From Nageia nagi (taxonomy: Eukaryota; Pinophyta), in contig JBITNC010000001.1 in NCBI GenBank assembly GCA_050084985.1, positions 207,700,001 to 207,764,000 of the forward strand: a stretch of DNA of 64,000 bases, written 5' to 3'. Of the stretch, positions 1-12,361 are shown one piece after another (position 1 is the first letter of the stretch; the number at the start of each line of letters is the position of its first letter). The notes below the pieces were generated by a model that saw only the letters and a program-made list of their open reading frames with translations, ran no database searches and was not told where the DNA came from. The translations under genes were made by a program, and so were the position numbers.

Positions 1-2850
1 GTTGACCCATGCTTAAACCAATTATGTCAAGTAAAGGATTTTCTAAGGATGAGTCAAATATGATTCATAATAGAATAGCTCTCAAAGGAATTTGAGGAGA
101 TAATTTCCAAGAAATCTTTCACCTAGTCCTCCTATGAAGAATTGATAGCTCTTGAAATCTAGGTTATTTCAGAGAATTTTTGGTACTACTTCTAGTAGGC
201 CTACATTCTGAAGGTGCCAAGATTTGAAATGTTGATTAGTTGATAGTAGAGTCACTAATAAGGTAATAAAACCTTATAACCTTTCAAATAACTAAGTGAT
301 AGCTAATTATACATAGGTATCTAGCCTTTTTATGCCCACTAAATATAGATTTTATTTCGTATCCCATTGAGCATGCTAAAAATGGACCTTTCTACTAGTG
401 ATTGGTATAATGTAACCTCAAGGGTTTGGTTTGGTCATGTTCTCCATTTCCTATAATAATAAGGTTCTTGAAAGAGCAAAAGGTGGTAGGGAATGTGTTT
501 ATATTTTTTCTGCTCAATCTTTTGGTCATAGGTTGGTTCCTTTATATTGATGGAAAGGCTAATAATAATAGAAAAAAGATAAATACATTAAACTAACAAA
601 GCAAATTAACCTTACATAGCTTGAGCATTACAGCACAGGTAGTAATCTATAACCAAGATTAAGAATAATAAACTATCTTTCCCTTGGGGTATCATAGTCA
701 TAATACATAGCCATAACTTAAGATAGCATTTCATACATAACATTCTCAAAGTGTAATAAACAACCACATATTGCAGAGGAAAAAGCATTATTAAATTGCA
801 TTAACACATACATACTTGGGCAAATTTGCTAGAATGTCTAACCTTTTGGACTTACAATAGTTCACTATTTATATATTTACATCTACAATTGGGTGATTTT
901 CCACCATTAATGCACTTAACTACTCTACTTTACTAAGGACAATGAAACGGATGATTTACAAATGTACAATTATAATTACAACTATGTTAAATTACATAGT
1001 GAACAAATATAATTAGCACCATGGTCTGGTAACTAAGTATCTCTGATCCATTATACTATTAAGCTATAATCTTTTTTATTTATCATTAACTGCATCCTCC
1101 TAGGACTATAGTTGATCATGGGTTGCACTATCTACTAGCTTGATTGGTATAATCTAGCATTGTATTCTATCAATAGCAATCTAACTCTTACAACCATTAA
1201 TGGTGAGCACTGTAGTTTTGATTGCATGGAATAATGAGGAAAATAAATAGTGTATCACTGTAATCCTAAGGAGAACTATAATTATCATGTGGAAATGAGT
1301 TATGATTGACACATTGATAGAGCCTTGGGGGTCAAACACTCATGATCAAGTGGACCTAGGTATTCTCTCAAACTCATTATTCTTCCTCTTATTTGGCAGG
1401 TTCTATTTCTTTTTTGCAAGCTCTAATGATGGTGGGGGCTTACTTTAACACCCATCGATTTTAGGCAAAATGTGTGACATCATCACTCAAAATCAATTGG
1501 CTTTGTTTATTTATCTTCATGAAATATTTCCTAATTAATGTCATACTACCCGTTGTTGATTATCTTAAGACCTGCTGATTTCATGCAATAGAGATGACAT
1601 CATCACTCAAAATCAATGAGCTTTGGAAGATGACTTCTTGAAATATTTCTCATGTATTTTGGATGTACGAAAAAAACTTTTCTTTGGAAATTGATGAGCT
1701 TTACAACATCATATGTTGGTGAATTGAACTAAACAAAGACTCTTATATATAACAATCCTTGGAAAAACCTAAATTCCTATAATACCTAGATTTGACTTAG
1801 ATAATTACTACCCTTACATATCATGGTATCTCCTAGACATAATATATCAACTCTTGGATATGATGTTGATAGATTTTATATGACTTATGAATCTTGATTT
1901 ATGTACAGTTACCAAAAAATATCAAACTAGACTATGATTAATTTTTGGGACTTATTACAACACCCACTAGATAGTGGTTAGACTTTAAAACAAAAATGAT
2001 TAAGACTCATATGCATATGGACAATACTCAAACTATCGACAATACTCAAAATTATTTATACTTTATTAAAATATTGATAAAAAGATTAAATATAAAGAAG
2101 AGACTTCTTTTGATTATTTACAAAAATGAAAGGGGAATAAAAAGCAAGGATCAAGAATAGATTTATTTGAAATGAATTAAAGAATAAAGAATATCATAAT
2201 GTTACCCTATTCTCATAGTGTAATTCTAAAATAATAATACTTACTTTGCAACATAATAGTTACAATAGTGACTGTGAATCTTGAGCTTGCATGCCTCTCA
2301 AAATAGTAAACATAAACTTACTTAAATATTTGTATCTCAAACATAGATCAGTTAGATACACATTGATTCAACTAGAATTTAAAGATATGTCATTGATTCA
2401 ACAAGAATTCAAATAACACCAATTCTAATAAATAATTTGAAAATTTGATCAATAATGCTTTTCATAAATGATTTCAAATAAATCATCAATGATGTTAAAA
2501 TAAATTTCATCATAAGCACTAACATTTTTGCACTACTTCAAATAAATAATTCTGCTATAAATAACTAAAAATATAATTGATTCAACATTGATACCTATCA
2601 ATTTTATAATTACACATCTAAAAAAAATAAGTACTACAATACTAATAGATAAATCTATCAAGTATCATCATTATGCAAGATATTTTGATAGTATCAAACA
2701 TATGCATTTTTAGTATAGTGGTATAGTAGATCAATAACTAACTTTTCATTGATAATAAATAAGTAATACAAAATAAAAATATCATTTGCAAGTGTTACAT
2801 TCTTTTGAAATTTAACCAAGGTTATAAAATAGTCCTATCAAGGTAGTAAA
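1..2850. other. Non-coding, AT-rich, unresolved repeat-derived DNA
   Basis: No reading frame of useful length and no recognisable domain on either strand. The right part lies next to the 3' (RNase H) end of the minus-strand Copia relic A and may include its decayed 3' LTR, but I could not match it to a second copy. One internal tandem duplication is listed separately. Confidence 0.5.
1442..1660. repeat. Imperfect tandem duplication, period 120 bp
   Basis: The phrase TGACATCATCACTCAAAATC occurs at 1475 and again at 1595, and similarity continues on both sides (CATGAAATATTTC versus CTTGAAATATTTC downstream). The two units are clearly related but diverged. No function is evident. Confidence 0.65.
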
Positions 2851-2879
2851 TTTTTCATCACACACTTTACTTACTCTCT

Positions 2880-4261
2880 CTTGAGGACAACTTTACTAAA
2901 CCAAGAATATCTCTGTATTTTGAAAACTAATCATTGGCTAAAGGTTTAGTAAACAAATCAACAAGATTCTCATAAGATGAATAGTAATGCAGTGATATAG
3001 TTCCATCAAGAACCTTTTGTCTAATGAAGAGAACTTGAATTTCCACATGCTTAGTTCTTTAATGAAAGACTAGAGTTTTAGCTAATGCAATAGCTAATTG
3101 ATTATCATATTGAATTCATGTTGCATTCAACTATTTGAAACTAATATAATGTAAAATATTTCAAAGCAAAATTTTCTCTTGAGCAACTACTATCATAGTT
3201 CTATATGTTCCTTTTATGGTAGATAAAGTAATTATTGATTAATTATTTGATACCAAAGAGATATAAGTTGAACAACATTAAAAATATAACCACTTGTAGA
3301 ATTTCTATCTTCTCTGTCGCAACCATAATCAACATCAAATATTCATTTAACTCAAAGGCTCTAAAGGAATTATATTTTAAATCAAACTTCTTGGTACCAA
3401 TAATGTATCTTGAAATTTTTTTAACTACATTAATATGTTCTACATAAGATTTTTACATAAACCTTTCCATCATGTTAAGTTCAAAGGCAATTTCAGGTTT
3501 TGTAATTGTTAGATATATGAGACTATCTATCAATTTCCTATATGAGGTTACATGTTTGCATGTACATTAAACTTGATACCAATTGGTATTGATGTATCAA
3601 TTGACTTAAAATTTTCCATGTTAAACTATTTTAAAATATCTAAAATGTATTTTGATTGATTGAGAAATATTGTATCATCATCCTAATAAATTTGTATGCC
3701 CAAATAGTAGTACATCAATCCCAAGACTTTCATTTTGAATTCTAACTTTAGATTTGAAATGCAATTATTAATAAGAACAACACTATTACCAATGATCAAC
3801 AAATCATCCACATAAAGCAAAATGAGGAGTAAATAATAATCCTAGTTGAGGATGTTTAAATCAGTATCTATGTAGAATTTGGTAAACCCAAAAGAGTGAA
3901 AGAATTTTGATATTTTATCATACCATACCCTTTAAGCTTTCTTCATATCATAAAGAGATTTCTTTAATTTGTATACATATGATTATTTTCCTTTGATATA
4001 AAAACCTTTTGGTTATGAAATATATATTTCAACATCCAAATCATCATTTAGAAAGGCATTTTCAACGTCAAGTTTCCTTACCATCCATTTATGGATTATA
4101 GTCAAAGTAATGACTAATTTGATTATAGTCATTTTTGCAATAGGAGTAAAGGTTTAAGTATAATGTAAACCTTCTTTCTATGCATAGGCTTTCTCCTACT
4201 AATCTTGCCTTATGCTTCCCGATCTCACCATTGGAATCATACTTAATTCTATATACCCACT
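2880..4261 (-). pseudogene. Copia A reverse transcriptase (C-terminal part) and RNase H
   Basis: The minus-strand translation contains the catalytic box LLYVDDLLIIGN near 3,790-3,830, the signature of Copia reverse transcriptase (copies element RNA into DNA). Further down, at about 3,130-2,900, is degraded RNase H-like sequence with the usual Copia C-terminal features around the RNA-hybrid cutting domain. Frames are broken many times. The N-terminal part of the same enzyme lies beyond element B, to the right of 12,362. Confidence 0.75.
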
Positions 4262-4838
4262 AAACAAAGCACTATTTATCTATAATGTAATATTGAAACA
4301 TATATCAGAAATATGGCATCAAATGAACAAGATAAATAATGTACCATTGTCAAATCAACATGAAATAATAGAGATCATACATCAATTTCCATAACACACC
4401 ATAAGGAATGAACACCACCAATGGCCTAAGAGCACATCGTTAGCTACGTGAAAGATGCAAATCTACAAATAGTAATAAATATGTATGAAGAGGGATGAAG
4501 GGTTTGATAGATCTATGCAGAGGGGTTGTTACAAAACACTATTGTTGGTTGGATAGAATGATCTTGCATGTTTTGGTTTCTCTTTTTCTATATCTACATA
4601 CATCCTTTATGTTGCCTTTGATATTCTTTTATAGCAACATTTTTTATCCTCTTTGTTTCTTGGGATCATTGCTCATTACATTATTTATGGTATCTTTCTT
4701 GATATTTGACATGTATTACATTATTCAATGGTCCATTACATTACCTTGGGTATATTTTAACTCTCTTTACAATACATATTCATTGATGCTTTAAAATGAA
4801 TTATTTAATAAGAAATAACTTATTTTTAGCTATCTACA
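4262..4838 (-). repeat. Element B 3' LTR
   Basis: Aligns along its length with 11,765-12,361 at high identity, for example around the shared stretches near 4,620-4,790 and 12,130-12,310. Its right edge ends in ATCTACA at 4,838. The left edge is damaged: about 20 bases present in the other LTR (including the TGTAGACC end) are missing. A purine-rich run (minus sense AAAGATAGGCAAAA, 4,839-4,852) lies just upstream, as expected for the polypurine tract. Confidence 0.85.
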
Positions 4839-5396
4839 TTTTGCCTATCTTTGGAGTTGTGATTGAAGAAATGATATTACATATCCAAAGAATAAGTGTA
4901 GAAGAAATATTTAAAACCTTTATTCAGTATTGCCATTTGATGATTATGATGCGGGTCCTTTTCTACCCCCTTTTGGCTTGGATTCCCTAGAAAAGCTCCT
5001 TGAGTGGTGCAACCAAGGTAAAATTTGAAAAACTATATCTTTTTTCCCCTTGTGATATTTCTACCATGGAAGGAACTCTACTACAAAATAGACTTATGAT
5101 CCCACATCCAATCTTTGAAATAGAAGAGAGTCTTTTGCACAATTACATTGTTAAACCATCAATTTGGTCATTCCTTCATCTCTAATACTTAGGAATATTA
5201 TACTCTTACATCCATACCTTGATACAAACAAGGTTCCTTTTATTTTAGCTTTTGGTTCATTGAAGTTCACTCTTCCAGCTATGTGAAAATAGTGTTTTTA
5301 CACTATTAATAATGTATATTCTACATCATTTTCTTTCATTCTTTTGATGTAGATACCTACAAAAAGTGTTATATATATTCTGCATGAAAATATTTT

Positions 5397-5770
5397 GGAT
5401 ACATAGTGAGTTGCACTATCTATTGATGATGAATCAATGTTAGCAATCTACTTATAGCTACATCATTGGCTTATGTTTTAAGTGAGTAAACACTCACTAG
5501 CTGTATCGATGGCTATCGATAGTCAAATGTTTTATGTCTATGACCCTAAGATATTATGCCTTGTATGGTTCAAATCCAAACCTTATGGATATATAGCAAG
5601 TTATATTTTCTATTGAAGATGAATCAATGTCCACATCTTGCTTACAATTCCAACGTTGATTTATCTTTTAAGTGAGTGAACTATCACCAATCATATCAAT
5701 GGCCATTAGTGACCTAGCATTTATATATGCATGCTTTGGAGATATTATACTTTTTTTTTCTTTTTTCTTT
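5397..5770. repeat. Imperfect tandem duplication, period 190 bp, in element B 3' leader
   Basis: GGATACATAGTGAGTTG at 5,397 corresponds to GGATATATAGCAAGTT at 5,587. Both are followed by a shared GATGAATCAATGT, a shared TTTTAAGTGAGT and a shared GATATTA end. The units lie between integrase and the 3' LTR, where Tat elements often carry non-coding repeats. Confidence 0.7.
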
Positions 5771-6029
5771 TTTTACATAATTGGTGATGTACAAAAAGTA
5801 AAGCACGTTATTAGCTATGTGGAAACAATGAAAGAAACTACAGAAATGAAAATAGAAAATAAAATACATGTACCTTACATGAAATATTCATTGTTTTCTA
5901 AGGTACAGAGCCACTTTCTTATGCATAAAAGCATCTTAGGTGCATGACATTAAAGGTTTTTGGATCTTATTTACCATCCATATATGATAACTTGTAATCT
6001 CTTGATACCATTGCCTAAATTGCAACAAA

Positions 6030-7233
6030 TGGGCCCAACTAATTTGCTTCAAATTTTTCTTTTACTTCATCATTTGTAGTTGTCTTGTTAATGTTTTCCT
6101 TTAGCACTAAGTATTCCACTTGAAACTCTTTTGACTTTATCTTCTTACCAAATGCCCTCTTTAATTTTTCATGATATGCTTTCTTGTGTTTAAGTGCCTT
6201 GATTCTCTTCTCATAAAGTGACTCCAACTGGTGTAATCTAGCCTTCCTTGCTTCATCATCTGATATTTTTTCTTGTAATGAAATTTGTAAGGATGGAAAA
6301 TCCAACTCTAATGGTACTACAACCTAATCTCCATTGACTAATGAAAATAGTGTTTTCCCAGTGATTGTTCTAATACTTGTTTTGTATGCCCAAAGTGCAT
6401 AGGGTAACTACTCATGCTAATCTCTTTTGTATCTAACCCATATTTTTGCCAAAATGCTTTTAATTATTTTGTTTGATGCTTCTTCCTAAACATTCCCTTA
6501 AGGATAATAAACTAAAGAAAATATTTTTTCCAAAATGCTTTTGATTATTTTGTTTGATGCTTCTTCCTAAACATTCCCTTAAGGATAATAAACTAAAGAA
6601 AATGTTTGAGCAATATGAAACTTTTTACAAAAGGATTTTATATCTTTACCTTTAAAATTTTTTTCATTATCAGTGATCAATATTTGTGGTATCCTAAACC
6701 CGGTTATGATATTCTCTATGAAGAATGCAATGATCTTATCTTGTATAATTGATTTCATTGGAATGGATTCAACCCATTTCGTAGTAAAATCTATAGCTAT
6801 GATAATGAATTTTTAACCTTCCCTTGAATGTGGGTTGATAAGCCCAATCAAATTTATTCCCCATGTTGTAAAAAGCTAAGGTAAAACTATGGAATTCAAC
6901 TCGAGTTGGTTATTTCTCCAAATTTGCATGCTTTTAACACTGTAAATAGATTTTAATATGATTCTTACAGTCCTCCTTCATTGTAGGCCAATAGTACCCA
7001 ATTCACAAAAGCTTAGTATACAATGCTTTTGCATAGAAGTTTCCTCCATACAACCCATCAAGTGCATGTTCTAATGTTGTTGCTATTTCATGTTGTGTTA
7101 GACATCTCAACAAAGCTCCAACAAATGACCTTCTATATAACACTTCACCAATAACCACACACTGAATAGTTTTCCTCTTTAATATAACCCTTTCATTTCT
7201 ATCATACCTTGAAGGTATTATTTGATCTTTCAA
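6030..7233 (-). pseudogene. Element B integrase
   Basis: Integrase inserts the DNA copy into the host genome. Reading leftwards: the N-terminal zinc-binding region (7,233-7,003, with LYRRSFVGALLRCLTQHE and LDGLYGGNFYAKALYTKLL); the catalytic core (about 6,900-6,430, with KWVESIP and LITDNEKNF, the latter holding the second catalytic Asp); and the C-terminal part (6,305-6,039, with ARKARLHQLESLYEKRIKAL, typical of Tat integrases). The core is broken by stops and by an 81-bp tandem duplication that repeats the catalytic Glu motif EASNK. Confidence 0.85.
6449..6610. repeat. Near-perfect 81-bp tandem duplication inside integrase
   Basis: CCAAAATGCTTTTRATTATT starts at 6,449 and again at 6,530, and the copies stay almost identical to their ends near AAACTAAAGAAAAT. 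High identity means the duplication is younger than most of the decay around it. It repeats the coding stretch with the DDE catalytic Glu. Confidence 0.9.
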
Positions 7234-7257
7234 ATAATTGTAAATGTCAACATACCA

Positions 7258-7674
7258 TTATTTAGAATCATCTTCTAAGTTAAGTTTAAATGTATGGATT
7301 TGCTCTATGTGATCAAGGTAAGAAGGTGTACCAAGTTTTCTAATCTTAAGAATGGTATCTTCATCCTCTAACTCAATTGATGCCAATGAAGCTACACTTG
7401 CCATTGCATCTGCATACCTATTATTATTCCTTATAATATTCTTAATAGTATACCTATTAAACTCATCAAGCAACTCAGTAACCACTATATTATATGGCTT
7501 TAACTTTTCATCCTTTTTATTATATGTATCATAAACTTGATTTACCATAAGTTGTGAATCACCATATATTTGGAAATCTTTTATATCTAGGGTTATAGCT
7601 ACTTTTAATCCTAAAATCAGAACTTCATACTCTACCATGTTATTGGTGCACTCAAATCTAAATTTATAATCCAT
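7258..7674 (-). pseudogene. Element B second RNase H-like domain (Tat hallmark)
   Basis: An open frame of 138 codons. It contains TNNMVEYEVLILGLKVAI and IYGDSQLMVNQV, which match the archaeal-type RNase H fold seen as an additional domain in Tat-lineage Gypsy elements: Glu within the (N)NMxEYExL helix and Asp in GDSQL are typical catalytic positions. A later Asp region (NNRYADAMAS) fits the last active-site Asp. It sits between the first RNase H (about 7,924-8,460) and integrase (7,233). This stretch is among the least damaged of the element. Confidence 0.85.
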
Positions 7675-7923
7675 AGGAATTATCTCATTATTCTATAACA
7701 ATAAAATAATACCAACCCTTGCTCTATAAGAGCACTTAAATCCATCAAAAATTAGGGTCTAGGTTGTAGGTTCATCCTCTATATAGCCTACAATATCATA
7801 TGGAATTATTATTTATTCAATATCACACCTTTGGTGGCCTTCCATTAGTTTTGCATGCTATTGGCTACGTGAATCCTCATCATACTCATTTGGGAACTCT
7901 TCATGTACCATTGTACCATCATT

Positions 7924-9114
7924 CTAAGGGAAGTCTACTATCAAGTCTAAAATTGTCTTCCCTTTCATAGATTTTTTATTTACCACATGGATATCAAATT
8001 CTTGCAATAACATCAACCACTTAGCTACCCTTCCTGATATATGTTGTTTTGTTACAAGATATTTCAATAGGTTAACTAGGCTAACAACATATGTAGTGTA
8101 ATATAAAAGATAATGTCTCAATTTTTTTATGACAAAAATAATACCAAAGCAAAGCTTTTCCATGGGTGGGTATCTAGTTTCATAATCAATAAGAGTTTTT
8201 CTAAGTTAGTATATTTCCCTTTCTTTATTCTCATCATCTTTCTAACACAACATTTCCCCCAAGGCATACAAAGTAGCTAATATATAAAGATATATTGGCT
8301 TTGAAAAATCCATAGGAACTAAGATAAGAAGATTTAACAAGTATTATTTTATATCTTCAAATGCTTTTTAATATTTTTTATCCCATACAAACTTGACATC
8401 CTTTTTCAACAAATTAGTAAATGGCCTACATTTATCTCCAATTTGGGAAATAAATCTTCTTACCAAATTTATCTTTCCTTAAAGACTCCTTAGTTTCTTG
8501 AGGTTCCTTGGAGTTAGCATGCTTACTATGGCTTTTAACTTCTTAGGATCTACCTCAATACCCCTTTTTGACACCATGTATCTAAGTAATTTTTCGTAGG
8601 TAACACCAAAATCATACTTTTGAGGCTTGAGTCTAAGCTTATATCTTTTTACGAATTGAAATATCTTTTTAAGGAGCTCTAAATGGTCTTGGCCTTGCTT
8701 TGATTTGACTAAGATGTCATCAAAATATAACTCTACTAATTTATGAATGTGCTCATGAAACATTAATAGCATAACCCTTTTGTAGGTAGCACCTACATTT
8801 TTCAATCCAAAAGGCATAACCTTCCAACAAAACTTTCCCCATGTTGTAGTGAAACTAGTATTATGTTGATCAACTAGATTGATTAATATTTGGTTATATC
8901 CCAAAACTTCATCCATAAAAGATAAAGTACCATGAATAGTAATATTATCCATAATCATATCAATATTAGGAAATGGAAAATCATATTTTATACAAGCATT
9001 ATTGATGTCATACAAATCAGTACAAACCCTTATTTCACCAATAGGTTTTGTAACAAGAATAATGTTAGCCATCCATTTTGAAAAATCAATTGGTTTAATA
9101 AATATAGCATTCAA
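7924..9114 (-). pseudogene. Element B reverse transcriptase and first RNase H
   Basis: The 9,114-8,479 part is open for 211 codons and shows the Ty3/Gypsy reverse-transcriptase order: VCTDLYDINNACIKYDFPFP, then MPFGLKNVGATYKRVM, then the catalytic box ELYFDDILVKSK, then FGVTYEKLLRYMVSKRGIEV. The thumb and RNase H follow, with frame breaks, to 7,924, where KLRHYLLYYTTYVVS and WLMLLQEFDIHVV match the RNase H region. Catalytic FDD is kept. The N-terminal reverse-transcriptase part above 9,114 is degraded. Confidence 0.88.
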
Positions 9115-9407
9115 ATATTTTTTCTATTTCTTACTTGACTAACAATGCCTTAGAAGGATGCATTTTTCTTAGTTTTTATTTAATTGATTTGGTTCCTTTC
9201 TTCAGTGGTAAATTATGCATAATAAAAGAGGGATCTAAACTAAGAATATTAGCATAGGACCAAGCAAAATTCTTTTGATTTTTAAGAAATTTATTTTTGT
9301 ACCTTTATTATAGAGATGTTGGAAGGGTTGCACCAACTTTGACCAACCTTTGCTCATCACTTATTCCAATATTAACATCTACTAATTCTTTAACTGGGAA
9401 TGTTAAT

Positions 9408-9695
9408 TCATATTTTTTGTAGAAATGAAGATAGCTCTTCTAATCCTTGAATTTCACATGCATCATCATATCCTTGCTCTACTTGAAATACTTTATTAAA
9501 ATTCATGTCTTGTCCAAAATATGCATACTCATAAATAATGTAACTTGATTTTAATTTTTCATTGGATTTAGGCAATTCTAAATGTGCTCTGAAGTATTCT
9601 AAAATATAATCATTGGTTTTGAAGTAATCAAACTCAAGTGGTATAGTATCATCAAGCCATAAATCTTCATCAATATCATCAGAATGTTCAATCAA
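9408..9695 (-). pseudogene. Element B linker between protease and reverse transcriptase
   Basis: An open stretch of 95 codons rich in acidic residues (HSDDIDEDLWLDDTIPLEFD), placed where Tat polyproteins have a variable linker ahead of reverse transcriptase. No catalytic motif can be seen. It is judged part of pol because of its position and strand only. Confidence 0.5.
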
Positions 9696-10359
9696 ATTAT
9701 ATTATTTTATAAACTTGATAAGCCCCATTGTTTATTTTGTATTTTGATCACTTCCAATCTATTATTAGTTTTCTAAGCTCCTAAAGTAGTAGGAAAAGAA
9801 GACATTCATTATTCTAATTTACCTAAACTGCCTCCTTTATATTTGTAATTTTCTCTATCATATGCTTTTGATACAAATTAAGGATACTATTTTTACCATT
9901 TACATTTATCATGTGATTCCCTTATTGACATTTAGACTAGGTGATACCAATTACTACAATAGTAAGATTCCCATCATCTCATTGTTTTACCATTGTTGGC
10001 AGCCTTTAAAAGTATAAACTACATACATTGTACACCTATCAAACACTAAGATTAATTATTTGGTTGTTCCAAATCTATTGTAGATGTAAAATCAATTTTA
10101 ATTTGTATTCATCCTATGCAATTATACAGCTATTTTTCTATTTATGTTGTAACTATTATCTGTACATCTTATACTAATATTCTATTGCTATTTAAATACT
10201 TCAAACATTTTATCCATATTACAATCATCATTTAATATTAATATGCAATACCTAGTATTTTATCTAAATTTTTCTTATATTCATATCTATATATTTAAGT
10301 AAAATAATTATATATCTAATAATTAATCACTCATTTCTTAATATATCTAAGTTTTCTAA

Positions 10360-11660
10360 AAAAATGGTAGGAAACATATTTGTAGGGACTTTTTCTTTCT
10401 TGGACAAAGTATATAATATCTCCTTATGTGTTTTAGATGTAGATATGAGATTATACAAACTAATCTTGGACACCACCTTCTTTAATCATGTACAAACTTC
10501 TTTATCAAATAAAACTATGTTTATTGTTACCTCTAGATCTAAATCTTCATGTTCAATTTCATATCTCCCTTGGGCAATAAGATCCAAATCATTACCTCTA
10601 ATTCATTGCAAAAATTTGTAGCATGACCTTTTCTTTGATGATAAGTGCAATAATCATCGGATTTTCCATAGGAACATTATCATCTTGTGTTATTTTCTCT
10701 AATGGATGCAATAAAACTCTTTTCATTAGATCTCTCATAATAAACCTTGGTTGAATTGGGAATGTATATCTCCTTTCTCTTATTGTTCTTGATCTTGTCA
10801 ATTTAGGTAGGGATACAGGAGCATCAGCCATATTTACTATGTTTTATTCTTTCTTTGTATATGTTCTTTGATTCTCCTTAGTGTAAGGAGTGTAGATATA
10901 CTTGAGATCTCCTAACTTAAGCAAAACTTTCTCTTTTTGTAATAATTCTTGTGCTAATACCCCAAATCCATTACTTTTATTACTTGGAGCATGCAAGTTA
11001 ACGATTGGCAAAATAGAATCTCTAAATATACCAAAAATTTCATATTCATCCAATTTGGTATGAATAGATTATCATACCCTTTTGAATCTTGGAATATACT
11101 TCTCTAGGTTTCATTGCTTCCTTGGTCCATTGCACATAATTCTATAATAGTTCCTTGCTCTTTAACATTATGCTTATATTGACCCATGAAGAATTTCACC
11201 AATGACTTGAATGAATCTATTGATCCTACTGGAAAATTATAGAACCATTAACTAGCATCACCTTTTAAACTTCTTAGGAAAAATTTGACCATCAATTTCT
11301 CCTCTAATCCCAATTTCAACAAGCACTCCTCTTGAAGTCTGATAAGATATTGCTTTAGGTCTTATTTGTCACTAAACATCTTAAACTTGAGAGTCTTATG
11401 CTCGAGTGGTAGGGTATAATTATAGATATCATCTAATAAGAGTGAGGTGAATACACCATCATATTCTTCTTCTTTTTGCTATAATCTATTGCTATTCTCA
11501 ATATTAGTTAACCTTGCCATCACAGTGGGATCTGGAACTAAAGATGAATTATTATCAGAGACTTGCATTGAAGCTACTTGCCTATGTAGAGCTACTAATG
11601 CTTTATTCATGTGTGCTATCTGCACTAGAGCTTATTCCATTCTTACACCACTGATGGCCT
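10360..11660 (-). pseudogene. Element B gag and protease region
   Basis: On the minus strand between the right LTR and pol. Around 11,450-11,150 degraded sequence resembles the plant Gypsy gag core (particle shell protein): a pattern of small residues with Trp/Phe followed by SIxSFxDLxxKF-like text. Shorter open pieces at 11,053-10,844 and 10,831-10,598 include a Pro/Arg-rich segment. Around 10,600-10,360 sequence resembles the protease/linker part. No intact zinc knuckle was found. Assignment rests on order, strand and the gag core resemblance. Confidence 0.6.
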
Positions 11661-11764
11661 AAAAATAATTTTTATACACGGCTAACAGTATTAATCTTTC
11701 ACAAAAATCTCATGAGATATCATCGATAGGGCAAGATTAATCAAAATAATTATGTTCACCAAAA

Positions 11765-12361
11765 TGTAGACCAAAAATAATACATAAGTGATAAAATATT
11801 TTTCTACGATGTAATATTGAAGCATATATCAAAAATATGGCATCAAACAAATATGATAAATAATGTACCTTTCTCATATCAATATGAAATAATAGAGATC
11901 ATACATCAATCACCATAACACACTATAAGGAATGAACACCACCAATGGCCTAAGAGCACATCATAAGGTGTGTGAAAGATGCAAATATATGAACAAAAAT
12001 AAATATGTGCGAAGTGAGATGAAGGATTTGATATATCTATGCACAAGTGGTATTACAAAACACCATTGTTGGTCAAATAGAATGATCTTGCATGTTTTGA
12101 TTTCTCTTTTTTGATATCTATCGATGTCCTTTATGTTGCCTTTAATGTTATTTTATAGCAACATTTTTTATCCTCTTTTATTCTTGGGATCATTGCTCAT
12201 TACATTGTTTATGGTGTCTTTCTTTATATTTGACACCTATTACATTATTCAATGGTCTATTACATTGCCTTGGGTATATTTAACCCTCTTTACAATACAT
12301 ATTCCTTGATGCTTTAAAATGAATTATTTAATAAGAAATAATTCATTTTTAGGCATCTACA
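11765..12361 (-). repeat. Element B 5' LTR
   Basis: Pairs with 4,262-4,838. Its left edge is TGTAGACC (11,765) and its right edge GCATCTACA (12,361), so ends are inverted TGTAGA/TCTACA. Just inside (left of 11,765) the minus strand reads TTTTGGTGAAC, comparable with TTTTGGTTAAC after the element E 5' LTR and probably the primer-binding zone. Confidence 0.88.

Larger units (their letters stand above)
4262..12361 (-). mobile_element. Ty3/Gypsy Tat-lineage retrotransposon B, full structure
   Basis: Two related LTRs (4,262-4,838 and 11,765-12,361) bracket, in minus-strand order, gag, protease region, reverse transcriptase, RNase H, a second RNase H-like domain and integrase. The extra RNase H between the first one and integrase is the hallmark of the Tat lineage (Ogre/Retand/Athila relatives). 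The flanks carry a target duplication CACTA (4,258-4,262, overlapping the LTR edge) and CACTT (12,362-12,366), and the host Copia A frame rejoins across the element. The LTR ends are TGTAGA...TCTACA in the minus-strand sense. Every gene has stops, so it is dead as it stands. Confidence 0.85.

Noticed and set aside
4495-5185. Plus-strand ORFs of 60-99 codons rich in Phe/Leu/Ile, resembling membrane proteins
   Set aside because: They lie in and beside the 3' LTR of a minus-strand element; the same stretch recurs in the other LTR at 12,001-12,309. Hydrophobicity comes from T-rich sequence.
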